64,000 nucleotides of DNA from Pseudarthrobacter sulfonivorans (GTDB taxonomy: Bacteria > Actinomycetota > Actinomycetes > Actinomycetales > Micrococcaceae), in NCBI RefSeq assembly GCF_014712225.1, contig NZ_JACXBW010000009.1, positions 170,297 to 234,296 on the forward strand, given 5' to 3'. The notes under the pieces were generated by a model. The model did not search any database, was not told the DNA's origin, and saw only the letters and a program-made list of their open reading frames with translations. Below, piece after piece: positions 56,028-64,000 of the stretch. A program made the translations under genes and the position numbers. Position 1 is the stretch's first letter; each line of letters begins with the position of its first letter.

Positions 56028-56954
56028 GTGAAGAATCAGGATCTGCCCGCGCCGTTTGAGCGGGCGCTTGCGGGCTTCGGCCGGTACCTCGAGGCCGAGC
56101 GGGCCCGGTCCGATCACACCCGCCGGGCCTACCTCTCTGACCTTCGAAGCTTCCTGGAATACGCCGTTGCGGACGGAATCACGGATCTGTCGGCCTTGGA
56201 GCTGGGGACTTTCCGCGGCTGGCTGGGCGCCCAGAGCCAGGCCGGGATGTCCCGTTCCACACTGGCCCGGAGGTCGGCCACAGTACGGTCCTTCACCACC
56301 TGGGCCATGCGGGAAGAACTCATCGCCGTGGACCCCGCCCTCCGGCTGAGAGCTCCCAAAGCCGAGAAGTCGCTGCCGGGCGTTCTCCAGTCCCAGCAGC
56401 TGGTCCGGCTGCTCGGCAGCCTGGAGGAGGCTGCAGCCGAGGGCTCGCCCATTCCGGTGCGGAACCGCGCCATGGTGGAAGTCCTGTACGCCACCGGGCT
56501 CCGCGTGGGGGAGCTGGCCGGCCTGGACGTGGACGACCTCAACCCGGACCGCCGCACCCTCCGCGTCATCGGCAAGGGCAACAAGGAAAGGACCGTCCCC
56601 TATGGTGTTCCGGCTGCCGTCGCCGTCGACGATTGGCTCCGCCGGGGCAGGCCGCTCCTGGCAACGGGCCACAGCGGTCCGGCTCTTTTCCTCGGCGCAA
56701 GAGGCAACCGTGTTGACCAACGCCAGGTCCGGACCGTGGTCAAAGACCTCTTCGAGGCCTTGGGCGACACCTCAGCAACCGGCCCGCACGCCCTCAGGCA
56801 CTCTGCGGCCACACATCTGCTGGACGGCGGGGCGGACCTTCGGGCCGTCCAGGAAATCCTGGGCCACAGCAGCCTGGCCACCACCCAGATTTACACTCAC
56901 GTATCGGTGGAGCGGCTGCGTCAAAGTTACCAGCAGGCCCACCCGCGAGCCTGA
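56028..56954 (+). CDS. xerC: Tyrosine recombinase XerC
   Basis: Resolves chromosome dimers at dif together with XerD. 308 residues: an N-terminal SAM-like core-binding domain (about 10-100) and a catalytic domain with Arg in ATGLRVGELAG, Lys in GKGNKERTV, HALRHSAATHLL (His-x-x-Arg), and LGHSSLATTQIYTHV with the nucleophile tyrosine. All catalytic residues are present. The GTG is at 56028. Housekeeping position after dprA and no integrase-type neighbours argue against a mobile element. Confidence 0.93.
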   Translation: MKNQDLPAPFERALAGFGRYLEAERARSDHTRRAYLSDLRSFLEYAVADGITDLSALELGTFRGWLGAQSQAGMSRSTLARRSATVRSFTTWAMREELIAVDPALRLRAPKAEKSLPGVLQSQQLVRLLGSLEEAAAEGSPIPVRNRAMVEVLYATGLRVGELAGLDVDDLNPDRRTLRVIGKGNKERTVPYGVPAAVAVDDWLRRGRPLLATGHSGPALFLGARGNRVDQRQVRTVVKDLFEALGDTSATGPHALRHSAATHLLDGGADLRAVQEILGHSSLATTQIYTHVSVERLRQSYQQAHPRA

Positions 56955-57040
56955 ACACCGCCGGACGCCCGCCCAGGAAACACAACACCCCTCGAGGGCG
57001 CCCGTTCCGAATCGCACTGGCGTAATGACGCGGTGTACGG

Positions 57041-57046
57041 CACAAT
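57041..57046 (+). promoter_or_regulatory. Putative -10 box before DUF3145
   Basis: CACAAT in GGCACAATAAG, the same context as before rpsP. The 271-base gap between xerC and DUF3145 also holds the inverted repeat TTCAAG-tttcg-CTTGAA (57067-57083) downstream of it. Nothing else is evident in the gap. Confidence 0.3.
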
Positions 57047-57225
57047 AAGAGTCACGTCCGGCAACTTTCAAGTTTCGCTTGAAGCTCTTTCGCTTCGCGC
57101 GTTACCGTGAGTCCGGACACAGTTTAATAATCGGGCAGGAACACCGCCGCTGGAGGGACAGCACAGGCAGTTTCATCCAAGCAGAGGTCGTTGGGGAAGA
57201 CGTACCTACAGCTATGGAGGATGGA

Positions 57226-57729
57226 ATGTCTGTTGCAATGACCCGCGGGGTGCTGTTCGTACACTCGGCCCCTACGGCACTGTGCCCGCATGTCGAGTGG
57301 GCCATTGGATCCGTCGTGGATAAGCGAACGGATCTTGAGTGGACCCCTCAACCTGCTGCGCCCGGAATGTTTAGGGCGGAGCTCTCCTGGACGGGGACCC
57401 CGGGCACGGGTTCCCTGCTTGCGTCCTCGCTTCGTGGCTGGGCACATCTGCGCTATGAGGTCACCGAGGAACCGAGCCAGGGCGTTGACGGCGGGCGCTG
57501 GTCCCACACCCCCGAACTGGGAATCTTCCACGCCACCACCGACGTCCACGGCAACATCATGGTCTCGGAGGACAGGATCCGCTACGCCTACGAATCAGGC
57601 GCAGGCGATCCCGCGGCCGTGTATCACGAGCTTTCCCTGGCCCTCGGTGAGGCCTGGGATGAGGAACTGGAGCCCTTCCGCCATGCCGCCGAGGGCGCAC
57701 CGGTCCGCTGGCTGCACCAGGTGGGCTGA
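57226..57729 (+). CDS. DUF3145 family protein
   Basis: 167 residues, no signal peptide, beginning MSVAMTRGVLFVHSAPTALC and containing PHVEWAIGSV and GSLLASSLRGWAHLRYEVTE. This matches the actinobacteria-specific DUF3145 family, which often lies beside the fab genes and has no known function. The ATG at 57226 was chosen for GGAGG just upstream; the longer open frame lacks support. Convergent with fabF. Confidence 0.85.
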   Translation: MSVAMTRGVLFVHSAPTALCPHVEWAIGSVVDKRTDLEWTPQPAAPGMFRAELSWTGTPGTGSLLASSLRGWAHLRYEVTEEPSQGVDGGRWSHTPELGIFHATTDVHGNIMVSEDRIRYAYESGAGDPAAVYHELSLALGEAWDEELEPFRHAAEGAPVRWLHQVG

Positions 57730-57740
57730 CAACCGCGGCC

Positions 57741-57765
57741 CGACGGCCGGAAGGCCCCGCCGTCG
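57741..57765 (+). terminator. Short hairpin after DUF3145
   Basis: CGACGGC (57741-57747) pairs with GCCGTCG (57759-57765) and is followed by TCCTTTAA. It lies 12 bases after the stop codon and is a plausible intrinsic terminator. Confidence 0.5.
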
Positions 57766-57784
57766 TCCTTTAACTCCATAGCAA

Positions 57785-57831
57785 AGAGGAGGCCCCGCTG
57801 TTGTGCAGTGCACAACAGCGGGGCCTCCTCT
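57785..57831. terminator. Perfect 23-base inverted repeat between DUF3145 and fabF
   Basis: Arms at 57785-57807 and 57809-57831 are exact complements around one base (left arm begins AGAGGAGGCCCCGCTG). It lies 20 bases past the fabF stop on the minus strand and 56 bases past DUF3145, so it can serve both genes. Confidence 0.8.
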
Positions 57832-57850
57832 GGTATCAGCGAAATTGTTC

Positions 57851-59086
57851 CTAGACGCTGCGGACGGCTATGACGGCATTGTGGCCGCCGAAACCGAACG
57901 AGTTGCTCAGCGCCACGATGTCGCCGGCGGGCAGGTCCCGGGCCGAGGTGACGACGTCGAGCGGGATCTCAGGATCCTGGTTCTCGAGGTTGATGGTCAC
58001 CGGAGCCTTGCGTTCGTAGACGGCCAGTACCGTGAGTACTGCCTCCACCGCGCCTGACGCGCCCAGGAGGTGGCCCATCTGCGACTTGGTGGCGGAGACT
58101 GCAACGTTGTCGATGTGGTTCCCCAGGGCGGCACGGAGCGCCGTGTACTCGGGCTTGTCCCCGACCGGGGTGGAGGTGGCGTGCGCGTTGACGTGGACCA
58201 CATCCTCAGCCTGGATGCGGCCGTCGAACATGGCTGCCTTGAGTGCGCGGGTGGCGCCCAGGCCCTGGGGGTCCGGAGCCGTGATGTGGTAGGCGTCCGC
58301 GGTCACGGACGTGCCGGCGAGTTCGCCGTAGATGCGCGCGCCCCGGGCGAGGGCATGTTCCTCGGCCTCCAGGACCAGGGCACCGGCGCCTTCGCCCATC
58401 ACGAAGCCGTCGCGGCCCAGGTCATACGGGCGGGAGGCGCCCTGGGGGTCGTCGTTGCGACGGGAGAGCGCCTGCATGGAGGCGAACGCAGCCAGGGGCA
58501 TGGGGTGGATGGCTGCCTCGGCGCCGCCGCACATGACCACGTCGGCCTTGCCGGAGCGGATCAGGTCCAGGCCCAGGTGGAGGGCCTCGGTGCCGGATGC
58601 ACAGGCCGAAACGGGGGTGTGGGCACCGGCACGGGCGCCCAGGTCGAGGCTGACGGCTGCTGCGACGCCGTTGGGCATCAGCATGGGCACGGTCATGGGG
58701 AGGACGCGGCGCGGGCCCTTTTCCTTCAGGGTGTCCCAGGCGTCCAGCAGGGTCCAGACACCGCCGATGCCGGTGGCGAAGGCAACGGCAAGGCGGTCGT
58801 GGTCAATTTCCGTGATGCCGGAATCAGCCCAGGCCTCACGGGCGGCAATGACCCCGAACTGGGTGGAGGGGTCCATCCGCTTCGCTTCAACGCGGCTCAG
58901 GACCTCCAGGGCCGGAGTGGTGCAACGTGCGGCGAAGTGGACGGGAAGCTCGTACTTGGCGACCCATTCGTCCTCCAGGGTGCGGGCACCGGACACGCCC
59001 TTCAACGCGTTCTTCCACATTGTCGGTACGTCGCCGCCGATGGGCGTGGTGGCACCCAGACCGGTAATGACTACTTTGCGTGTCAT
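57851..59086 (-). CDS. fabF: 3-oxoacyl-[acyl-carrier-protein] synthase II
   Basis: Elongating condensing enzyme of type II fatty acid synthesis. 411 residues with the catalytic Cys in VSACASGTEAL, histidines in NAHATSTPVGDKPEY and QMGHLLGASGAVEA, and the C-terminal NSFGFGGHNA. Last gene of the fabD-fabH-acpP-fabF operon, 155 bases after acpP. The ATG is at 59086. Confidence 0.96.
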   Translation of the reverse strand: MTRKVVITGLGATTPIGGDVPTMWKNALKGVSGARTLEDEWVAKYELPVHFAARCTTPALEVLSRVEAKRMDPSTQFGVIAAREAWADSGITEIDHDRLAVAFATGIGGVWTLLDAWDTLKEKGPRRVLPMTVPMLMPNGVAAAVSLDLGARAGAHTPVSACASGTEALHLGLDLIRSGKADVVMCGGAEAAIHPMPLAAFASMQALSRRNDDPQGASRPYDLGRDGFVMGEGAGALVLEAEEHALARGARIYGELAGTSVTADAYHITAPDPQGLGATRALKAAMFDGRIQAEDVVHVNAHATSTPVGDKPEYTALRAALGNHIDNVAVSATKSQMGHLLGASGAVEAVLTVLAVYERKAPVTINLENQDPEIPLDVVTSARDLPAGDIVALSNSFGFGGHNAVIAVRSV

Positions 59087-59241
59087 TGGATCACTCTCTG
59101 TCGGTGGGCAGGCCGTATCCGGTAACTCCGGCGGGGTCCCGCATGTTGGGCAGCTGGCTGCCCGGAAAAATAGGGTGGACTGCCGGCCCTGCCTGAGGGC
59201 GGGCCGGCAGTCCTGTCAGCCGTAAGGGGCTGGAGTCTTGC

Positions 59242-59487
59242 CTAGGCCTGTGCGCCGGCGATGAAGCTCACGGCGTCGCCCACGGTCTTGAGGTTCTTGA
59301 CCTCTTCGTCCGGGATGCGCACGCCGAACTTTTCTTCGGCGTTGACCACGATGGTCATCATGGAGATGGAGTCGATGTCCAGGTCCTCGGTGAAGGACTT
59401 GTCCAGTTCCACAGCCTCGGGGGCAAGGCCGGTTTCTTCGTTCACGATTTCAGCCAAGCCGGCCAGGATCTCTTCATTGCTAGCCAT
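59242..59487 (-). CDS. acpP: Acyl carrier protein
   Basis: Small acidic carrier of growing acyl chains, 81 residues. The phosphopantetheine serine is in DLDIDSISMM, with the usual acidic helix 2 afterwards (VVNAEEKFGVRIPDEE). The ATG at 59487 is preceded by AAAAGGAG. It is 82 bases after fabH. Confidence 0.97.
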   Translation of the reverse strand: MASNEEILAGLAEIVNEETGLAPEAVELDKSFTEDLDIDSISMMTIVVNAEEKFGVRIPDEEVKNLKTVGDAVSFIAGAQA

Positions 59488-59569
59488 TGACGGCTCCTTT
59501 TCTTGTTATTGCCGGCAGGGAATGCCGGAAACGGTGCAGCCCGCGGGGGTGCGGCCTGTGTGGGACGTT

Positions 59570-60631
59570 TTAAGGAAGGACGATTACCTGGGCGCCGAAG
59601 ACCAGTCCGGCGCCAAAGCCGATCTGGAGCGCGAGGCCGCCACTGAGCTCGGGGTTTTCCTGGAGCAGGCGGTGGGTTGCCAAGGGGATGGATGCAGCCG
59701 AGGTGTTACCGGCGTCGGCGATGTCCCGGGCCACGGTGACGGATTCGGGAAGCTTGAGTTTCTTGACCATCTCATCGATGATCCGCATGTTGGCCTGATG
59801 CGGAATGAAGGCCACGAGGTCTTCAGCCTTGATGCCGGCCGCCACGAGGGCCTGCTCAGCCATCTTGGCCATTTCCCAGACCGCCCAGCGGAAGACGGTC
59901 TGCCCGTCCTGGCGCAGTGTGGGGTACAGCTCCTGCGCTTCTTCCAGGAGGGCGAAGTCGCCGGACTCATCCGACTGGCGGGCCGCCATGCTCAGGTCAC
60001 GGACGTCAAGCATGGAACGCGTCATACCGATGGCGTCCCACTTGCTGCCGTCCGAACCCCACACCGACGGGCCGATGCCGGGGGTGTCCGAGGGGCCGAT
60101 GACAACAGCGCCGGCTCCATCACCCAGGAGGAAGGAAATAGTCCGTTCCCGGTTGTCGATGACGTCCGAGAGCTTTTCTGCTCCGACCACCAGGACATAC
60201 GTGGCGGCACCGGAACGGACCAGGGCGTCAGCCTGGGCGATCCCGTAGCAGTAACCGGCGCAGGCGGCCGAGATGTCAAAGGCGGGCGCCGGCGTCGCAC
60301 CGATGCGGTCAGCCACGGCGGCAGCGGCCGACGGCGTGGCGTAGGGGTGGGTGACGGTGGATACGATGACGGCACCCAGCTGGGAGGCTTCGATGCCTGC
60401 CTTCTGCAGGGCCTCCTGCGCCGCACCTGCTGCCATGTCGATGACGCTGACGTCGGCGGGAGCACGGTGGCGCGTGATGATGCCGGTGCGTTGGCGGATC
60501 CACTCGTCCGAAGAATCAATCCACTGGCAGACGTCCTCGTTCGTCACGATGACATCCGGCCGGAAAGCGCCCAGCCCGAGGATTCGGCTGTACTGGTTGA
60601 CGGGAGCCTGGTTCAGCGTGGGAACGCTCAT
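59570..60631 (-). CDS. fabH: 3-oxoacyl-[acyl-carrier-protein] synthase III
   Basis: Initiates fatty acid synthesis by joining an acyl-CoA primer (in this group mostly branched-chain) to malonyl-ACP. 353 residues, catalytic Cys in DISAACAGYCYG, His in FIPHQANMRI and Asn in DAGNTSAASIPLA. The start overlaps the fabD stop by ATGA. It is a thiolase-fold relative of OleA at 30 kb, which lacks the ACP-type features. Confidence 0.96.
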   Translation of the reverse strand: MSVPTLNQAPVNQYSRILGLGAFRPDVIVTNEDVCQWIDSSDEWIRQRTGIITRHRAPADVSVIDMAAGAAQEALQKAGIEASQLGAVIVSTVTHPYATPSAAAAVADRIGATPAPAFDISAACAGYCYGIAQADALVRSGAATYVLVVGAEKLSDVIDNRERTISFLLGDGAGAVVIGPSDTPGIGPSVWGSDGSKWDAIGMTRSMLDVRDLSMAARQSDESGDFALLEEAQELYPTLRQDGQTVFRWAVWEMAKMAEQALVAAGIKAEDLVAFIPHQANMRIIDEMVKKLKLPESVTVARDIADAGNTSAASIPLATHRLLQENPELSGGLALQIGFGAGLVFGAQVIVLP

Positions 60632-61557
60632 GCGTCTCCCTCCAATTCTGCGAAGAGGGCCAGTGCGGCCGTGAGGTCGTCCGGGGTTTTGACTGCAACA
60701 GTCTTGACGCCGGGCATGCCGCGCTTGGCGAGACCGGCCAGCGTGCCTGCCGGCGCGAGTTCAATCAGGCCTGTGACGCCGCGCTGCACCAGCGTTTCCA
60801 TGCACAGGTCCCAGCGGACCGGCCGGGAAACCTGGGCGATGAGGCTCTCGACGGCCGCGCCGCCGTCGGTCACTTCGCGGCCGTCGAAGTTGGACAGCAG
60901 GGGCACCTGCGGCTTCTGCGGCTTGAGGTCCGGTTTCAGTGACTCGAGGGCGCTCACCGCAGGGGACATGTGTGAGGTGTGGAAGGCTCCGGCCACCTTC
61001 AGCGGAATGACGCGTGCCTTGGCCGGCGGATTGTCCGCCAGGGCCTTGAGCTGGTCGAACGTCCCCGCAGCAACGGTCTGGCCGGCCCCGTTGACGTTGG
61101 CCGGAGTAGCGCCGGATGCTTCGATGGCGGCCAGTACCTCGGCCGGGTCCCCGCCCACCACAGCGCTCATGCCGGTGGGTGTCACTGCCGCAGCCGCGGC
61201 CATGCTGTTGGCGCGTTCCCGCACAAACGTCATGGCTTCCTGCTCGGTGAGCACTCCGGCCAGGGCCGAAGCAGTGATCTCACCGACGGAGTGGCCGGCA
61301 AGGATCACCGGGAGGCTGCCCAGTTCGACGTCGAACAGCGACTTTGCTGCGACCAGCCCCGCAGCGACAATCAGGGGCTGCGCAACGGCAGTGTCCTTGA
61401 TGGTTTCCTCATCCGAGGTGGTCCCGTGGACTGTCAGGTCGATGCCTGCAATCTCGCTGAGGGAGGCCAGCTGGCCTGCTACCGAAGGCAGTTCCAGCCA
61501 AGGGGCCAGAAAACCGGGGGTCTGTGAGCCCTGTCCAGGGCAGACTATTGCAAGCAC
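60628..61557 (-). CDS. fabD: Malonyl CoA-acyl carrier protein transacylase
   Basis: Loads malonyl units on ACP. 309 residues with the QGSQ-type N-terminal motif (IVCPGQGSQTPGFL), the nucleophile serine in AGHSVGEITA, and a later catalytic histidine in VAGAFHTSHMSPA. First gene of the fab operon. The PucR/FasR-type regulator lies 88 bases upstream on the same strand, and a palindromic site sits between. Confidence 0.96.
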   Translation of the reverse strand: MLAIVCPGQGSQTPGFLAPWLELPSVAGQLASLSEIAGIDLTVHGTTSDEETIKDTAVAQPLIVAAGLVAAKSLFDVELGSLPVILAGHSVGEITASALAGVLTEQEAMTFVRERANSMAAAAAVTPTGMSAVVGGDPAEVLAAIEASGATPANVNGAGQTVAAGTFDQLKALADNPPAKARVIPLKVAGAFHTSHMSPAVSALESLKPDLKPQKPQVPLLSNFDGREVTDGGAAVESLIAQVSRPVRWDLCMETLVQRGVTGLIELAPAGTLAGLAKRGMPGVKTVAVKTPDDLTAALALFAELEGDA

Positions 61558-61623
61558 TTAACCAGCTTTCCAAATTACTGTGTCATTCCGCGGTGTTTCT
61601 CCGCACCAAGCTCAGGGGGTCAG

Positions 61624-61641
61624 ATTGTAGGAAGTCTACAA
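61624..61641 (-). promoter_or_regulatory. Palindrome and -10 box upstream of fabD
   Basis: TTGTAG-gaagt-CTACAA (61625-61641) is a perfect inverted repeat. On the minus strand TACAAT (61629-61624) looks like a -10 box overlapping one arm, with no good -35. A weak promoter that needs the adjacent FasR-type activator would fit this. Binding is inferred. Confidence 0.4.
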
Positions 61642-61645
61642 CGAC

Positions 61646-62890
61646 TCAGGTCTGGTTCCGCGCCGGATGACGTTCGACGGGCGCTTTTGGCGGCGCCGCC
61701 AGACGCCCGACCACCAGGGCCGCCTGCAGCACAAACGCCTCGCGCGGAAGGAGCGGATCCCAGCCGGTGACGTCGCAGACGCGCTTGAGCCGGTACCTGA
61801 CCGTGTTGGCGTGGACGAACAGTTCGCGCGCCGTCGCCTCCAGTGAATGGCCCAGTTCAAGGTAGGTTCCCAGCGTCTCCACGAGGCCGTTCGAGGCGGC
61901 GACCAGCGGTCGGTAGATGTTCTTGACGAGTGAACGGCGTGCGGCTTCGTCACCGGAAATGACGCGTTCGGGCAGCAGGTCGTCGGCTGCCACCGGCCGG
62001 GGCGCAGAGGGCCAGGCGCGCGCGGCGGTAAGGCCGGCGAAAGCCGACTGGGCTGATCCGCTGGCTTCCAGCAGGGAGCTGGCCTCGGCGCCATAGACCA
62101 CCGGTCCGGGCGCAAACATTTCACTGAGCTTCAGGTACGCGGTCTCGCGGTCCTGGACACCGCCGAGGATCAGGATCAGCCTGTCACCCTGAATGCCCAC
62201 CAAGGCGTCTTCCGCGTAGCGGCCTGCCAGGCGGCGGAGTTCGCTGACATAGCTGGCGCTGGGCTCTGACGGGGAATTTCCCACCATGACAGTGAACCGC
62301 TCCTGGGCCTTCCAGCCCAGCGCAGCGATCCTGGACCGCAGTGCATCGGTGTTTTCACCCCGCAGGATGGCATCCACGATCAGGGCCTCCAGCCGCGTGT
62401 CCCAGGAGCCACGTGATTCGGCTGCCCTCGCATAAACGTCCGCGGCGGCGAACGCCACTTCCCGCGAGTACCGCAGTACGGCTTCGCGCAGCGAGGGCTG
62501 GTCCGCCTCGGGGGCGATGACCGGCACCTGGTCCTCCACCACCTCCACCACGATCCGGATGAGCTGGAGGGCCTTCTGCAGGCTGATGGACCTGGTCAGC
62601 TCCGTGGGGGCAGTGCCAAAGACGTCGGAGAGGATCCACGACGGCGAACTGGGGCGCTCATACCAGGTGACAAACGCTGCGATGCCGTTCTGCGCCACCA
62701 TGCCCAGGGCCGAACGTTCGTCGGAGCTGAGCCGGGAGTACCAGGGGAGTGACTTCTCCAACTGCCGGAGGGTGGTGGTGGACAGCTGGCCTACACTTGC
62801 CCGGAGTTTTTTCAGGGTCTCGGACTTCTCCGGCGTGGTACTGCGCGAAGCCGGCTTGCGCTTCGCAGTCGGCGTGGTTGACTCAGGCAT
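61646..62890 (-). CDS. fasR: PucR-family regulator of fatty acid synthesis (FasR-like)
   Basis: 414 residues: a helical N-terminus, a GGDEF-like central region typical of CdaR/PucR proteins (around GWKAQERFTVMVGNSPSEP and LILILGGVQDRE), and a C-terminal PucR helix-turn-helix (LGHSLEATARELFVHANTVRYRLKRV). In Streptomyces the protein encoded directly upstream of fabD-fabH-acpP-fabF, FasR, has this architecture and activates the operon; the same role is inferred here. The ATG at 62890 was preferred to one 45 bases upstream, which adds residues not expected in the family. Confidence 0.85.
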   Translation of the reverse strand: MPESTTPTAKRKPASRSTTPEKSETLKKLRASVGQLSTTTLRQLEKSLPWYSRLSSDERSALGMVAQNGIAAFVTWYERPSSPSWILSDVFGTAPTELTRSISLQKALQLIRIVVEVVEDQVPVIAPEADQPSLREAVLRYSREVAFAAADVYARAAESRGSWDTRLEALIVDAILRGENTDALRSRIAALGWKAQERFTVMVGNSPSEPSASYVSELRRLAGRYAEDALVGIQGDRLILILGGVQDRETAYLKLSEMFAPGPVVYGAEASSLLEASGSAQSAFAGLTAARAWPSAPRPVAADDLLPERVISGDEAARRSLVKNIYRPLVAASNGLVETLGTYLELGHSLEATARELFVHANTVRYRLKRVCDVTGWDPLLPREAFVLQAALVVGRLAAPPKAPVERHPARNQT

Positions 62891-62990
62891 CTTCTGAGCA
62901 TACGGCGCCTGCCGCGCAAGCTCCATTTTGTGCAAAGGCTACAACGGCGGTGGGCCTGCACACGCGGAAGACCGCACGGCAAACTCAAGG

Positions 62991-63040
62991 GAACGACGAC
63001 GGCGGCCCTCACCTTTCGGTGGGGGCCGCCGTCGTCGTTC
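62991..63040 (-). terminator. Long hairpin after aceE
   Basis: 23-base arms (62991-63013 and 63018-63040) with one mismatch and a TTTC/GAAA loop; the left arm begins GAACGACGACGGCGGCC. It lies 33 bases beyond the aceE stop on the minus strand and before the FasR-type gene. There is no U tract. Confidence 0.6.
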
Positions 63041-63072
63041 ATTTCCGCTGACCGCTGGTCAGCGGGAGCGGA

Positions 63073-64000
63073 TCAGGACTCGCCGCCCGCATTGCCGGTG
63101 GAACCGGCGTTGACGTTGTGCAGCCGGTACTTTTCGATGGCCTGGGCCGGGGCCTGGGCATCAACTTCACCGCGGCGCGCCAGCATCTCCAGGGAACGGA
63201 CCACGATGGAGTGGATGTCGTTCTTGAAGAAGCGGCGGGCTGCTGCACGGGTGTCCGAGAAGCCGAAGCCATCCGCGCCGAGCGTTGCGAACTCGTTCGG
63301 CACAAACTGGCGGATCTGGTCCGGAACTGCCTTCATGTAGTCCGAGACTGCAACCACGGGGCCGGTGGCACCTGCGAGCTGCTGGGTCACAAACGGCACG
63401 CGGGCGGGCTTGCCCGGGTTGAGGAACGCGTCTTCCTCGGCGGCCATGCCGTCGCGGCGCAGCTCGTTCCAGGACGTGACGGACCAGACGTCGGCGGAGA
63501 CGCCCCAGTCTTCGGCGAGCAGCCGCTGGGCTTCGATGGCCCAGGGAACCGAGACGCCGGAGGCCAGGATCTGGGTCCGGGGACCGTCGATCTTTGCCGG
63601 GGCCAGCAGGTAGATGCCCTTCAGGACGCCTTCGACGTCGAGATCCTCGGGTTCTGCCGGCTGGGTGATCGGCTCGTTGTAGACCGTCAGGTAGTACATC
63701 AGGTTCCGGTCAGTGGAATCCGGTCCGTACATGCGCTCGATGCCGTCCCGCATGATGTGGCCCATTTCGTACCCGTAAGCGGGGTCGTAGGTGACCACTG
63801 CCGGGTTGGTGGACGCGAGCAGCGGCGAGTGGCCGTCAGCGTGCTGGAGTCCTTCGCCGGTCAGGGTGGTCCGGCCCGCGGTGGCGCCGATGATGAAGCC
63901 GCGGGCCATCTGGTCCCCGGCCGCCCAGAAGGCGTCCCCGGTGCGCTGGAAGCCGAACATGGAGTAGAAGACGTAGACCGGGATCAGCGGCACGCCATGG
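63073..64000 (-). CDS. aceE: Pyruvate dehydrogenase E1 component, C-terminal part
   Basis: The frame is open to the right edge, so only about the last 309 residues of a roughly 910-residue protein are present. They include [42 protein letters not shown] and the C-terminal domain with [15 protein letters not shown], all characteristic of homodimeric AceE. It decarboxylates pyruvate with TPP in the pyruvate dehydrogenase complex. The short tail after RLHNVNAG is polar. Confidence 0.94.
   Translation of the reverse strand, partial: HGVPLIPVYVFYSMFGFQRTGDAFWAAGDQMARGFIIGATAGRTTLTGEGLQHADGHSPLLASTNPAVVTYDPAYGYEMGHIMRDGIERMYGPDSTDRNLMYYLTVYNEPITQPAEPEDLDVEGVLKGIYLLAPAKIDGPRTQILASGVSVPWAIEAQRLLAEDWGVSADVWSVTSWNELRRDGMAAEEDAFLNPGKPARVPFVTQQLAGATGPVVAVSDYMKAVPDQIRQFVPNEFATLGADGFGFSDTRAAARRFFKNDIHSIVVRSLEMLARRGEVDAQAPAQAIEKYRLHNVNAGSTGNAGGES

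Noticed and set aside
56028..56954. Phage or island integrase
   Set aside because: The tyrosine recombinase is flanked by dprA and DUF3145 in housekeeping order, has XerC size and layout, and no att repeats or tRNA were seen.
59261..61561. A 766-codon open frame on the plus strand across acpP, fabH and fabD
   Set aside because: It runs through three well-supported genes and the gaps between them, with no recognisable motif; a codon-bias artefact.

Overview
The window is high-GC chromosomal DNA of an actinobacterium, most likely Micrococcaceae (Arthrobacter/Pseudarthrobacter type). This is inferred from gene order and protein content: frequent GTG/TTG starts, an IclR gene divergent from leuCD, a PucR/FasR-type gene before fabD-fabH-acpP-fabF, DUF3145 and DUF2469 genes, and an olefin cluster with a fused oleBC. 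No database search was possible.

Layout. 1-7.1 kb: end of an IclR regulator, leuCD, murA, plsC, gpsA and ddl (leucine, peptidoglycan and phospholipid synthesis). 7.1-15.2 kb: DUF3515 lipoprotein, thiL, a DAK2 protein, recG, rsmD, a spermidine-synthase-like protein, an aminotransferase and coaD. 15.3-17.9 kb: DUF177, rpmF, rnc and mutM. 17.9-31.4 kb: a 13.5 kb accessory block separating mutM from smc. It holds three co-directional membrane/exported genes, a convergent giant secreted protein (N,N-dimethylformamidase-like domain plus DUF4082 and Big_5 modules, with a nearly perfect 777 bp internal duplication and a long structured leader), and the oleA-oleBC-oleD operon for long-chain olefins. 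31.4-42.7 kb: smc, ftsY, an MFS exporter, amtB-glnB, a glucose-6-phosphate dehydrogenase and ffh. 42.8-47.0 kb: a hydrolase-fold protein, thiC with a TPP riboswitch, a two-domain VOC dioxygenase-like protein and an unknown protein. 47.2-57.7 kb: rpsP, KH protein, rimM, trmD, rplS, two signal peptidases, rnhB, DUF2469, yraN, comM-like, dprA, xerC and DUF3145. 57.8-64 kb: fabF, acpP, fabH and fabD with their PucR-type regulator, then the C-terminal third of aceE.

How the genes work together. Most of the window is conserved housekeeping. ftsY and ffh form the signal-recognition pathway that feeds the two LepB peptidases. plsC and gpsA use acyl chains from the fab operon, and the Ole enzymes condense the same class of acyl thioesters. 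amtB-glnB is an ammonium uptake/sensing pair with GlnR-like sites upstream. The most unusual part is 17.9-26.5 kb, an exported system of unknown purpose. Convergent or operon-end junctions are repeatedly marked by long hairpins with 17-23 bp arms. Several promoters carry a palindrome between the -35 and -10 boxes (iclR/leuC, the VOC gene, possibly oleA).
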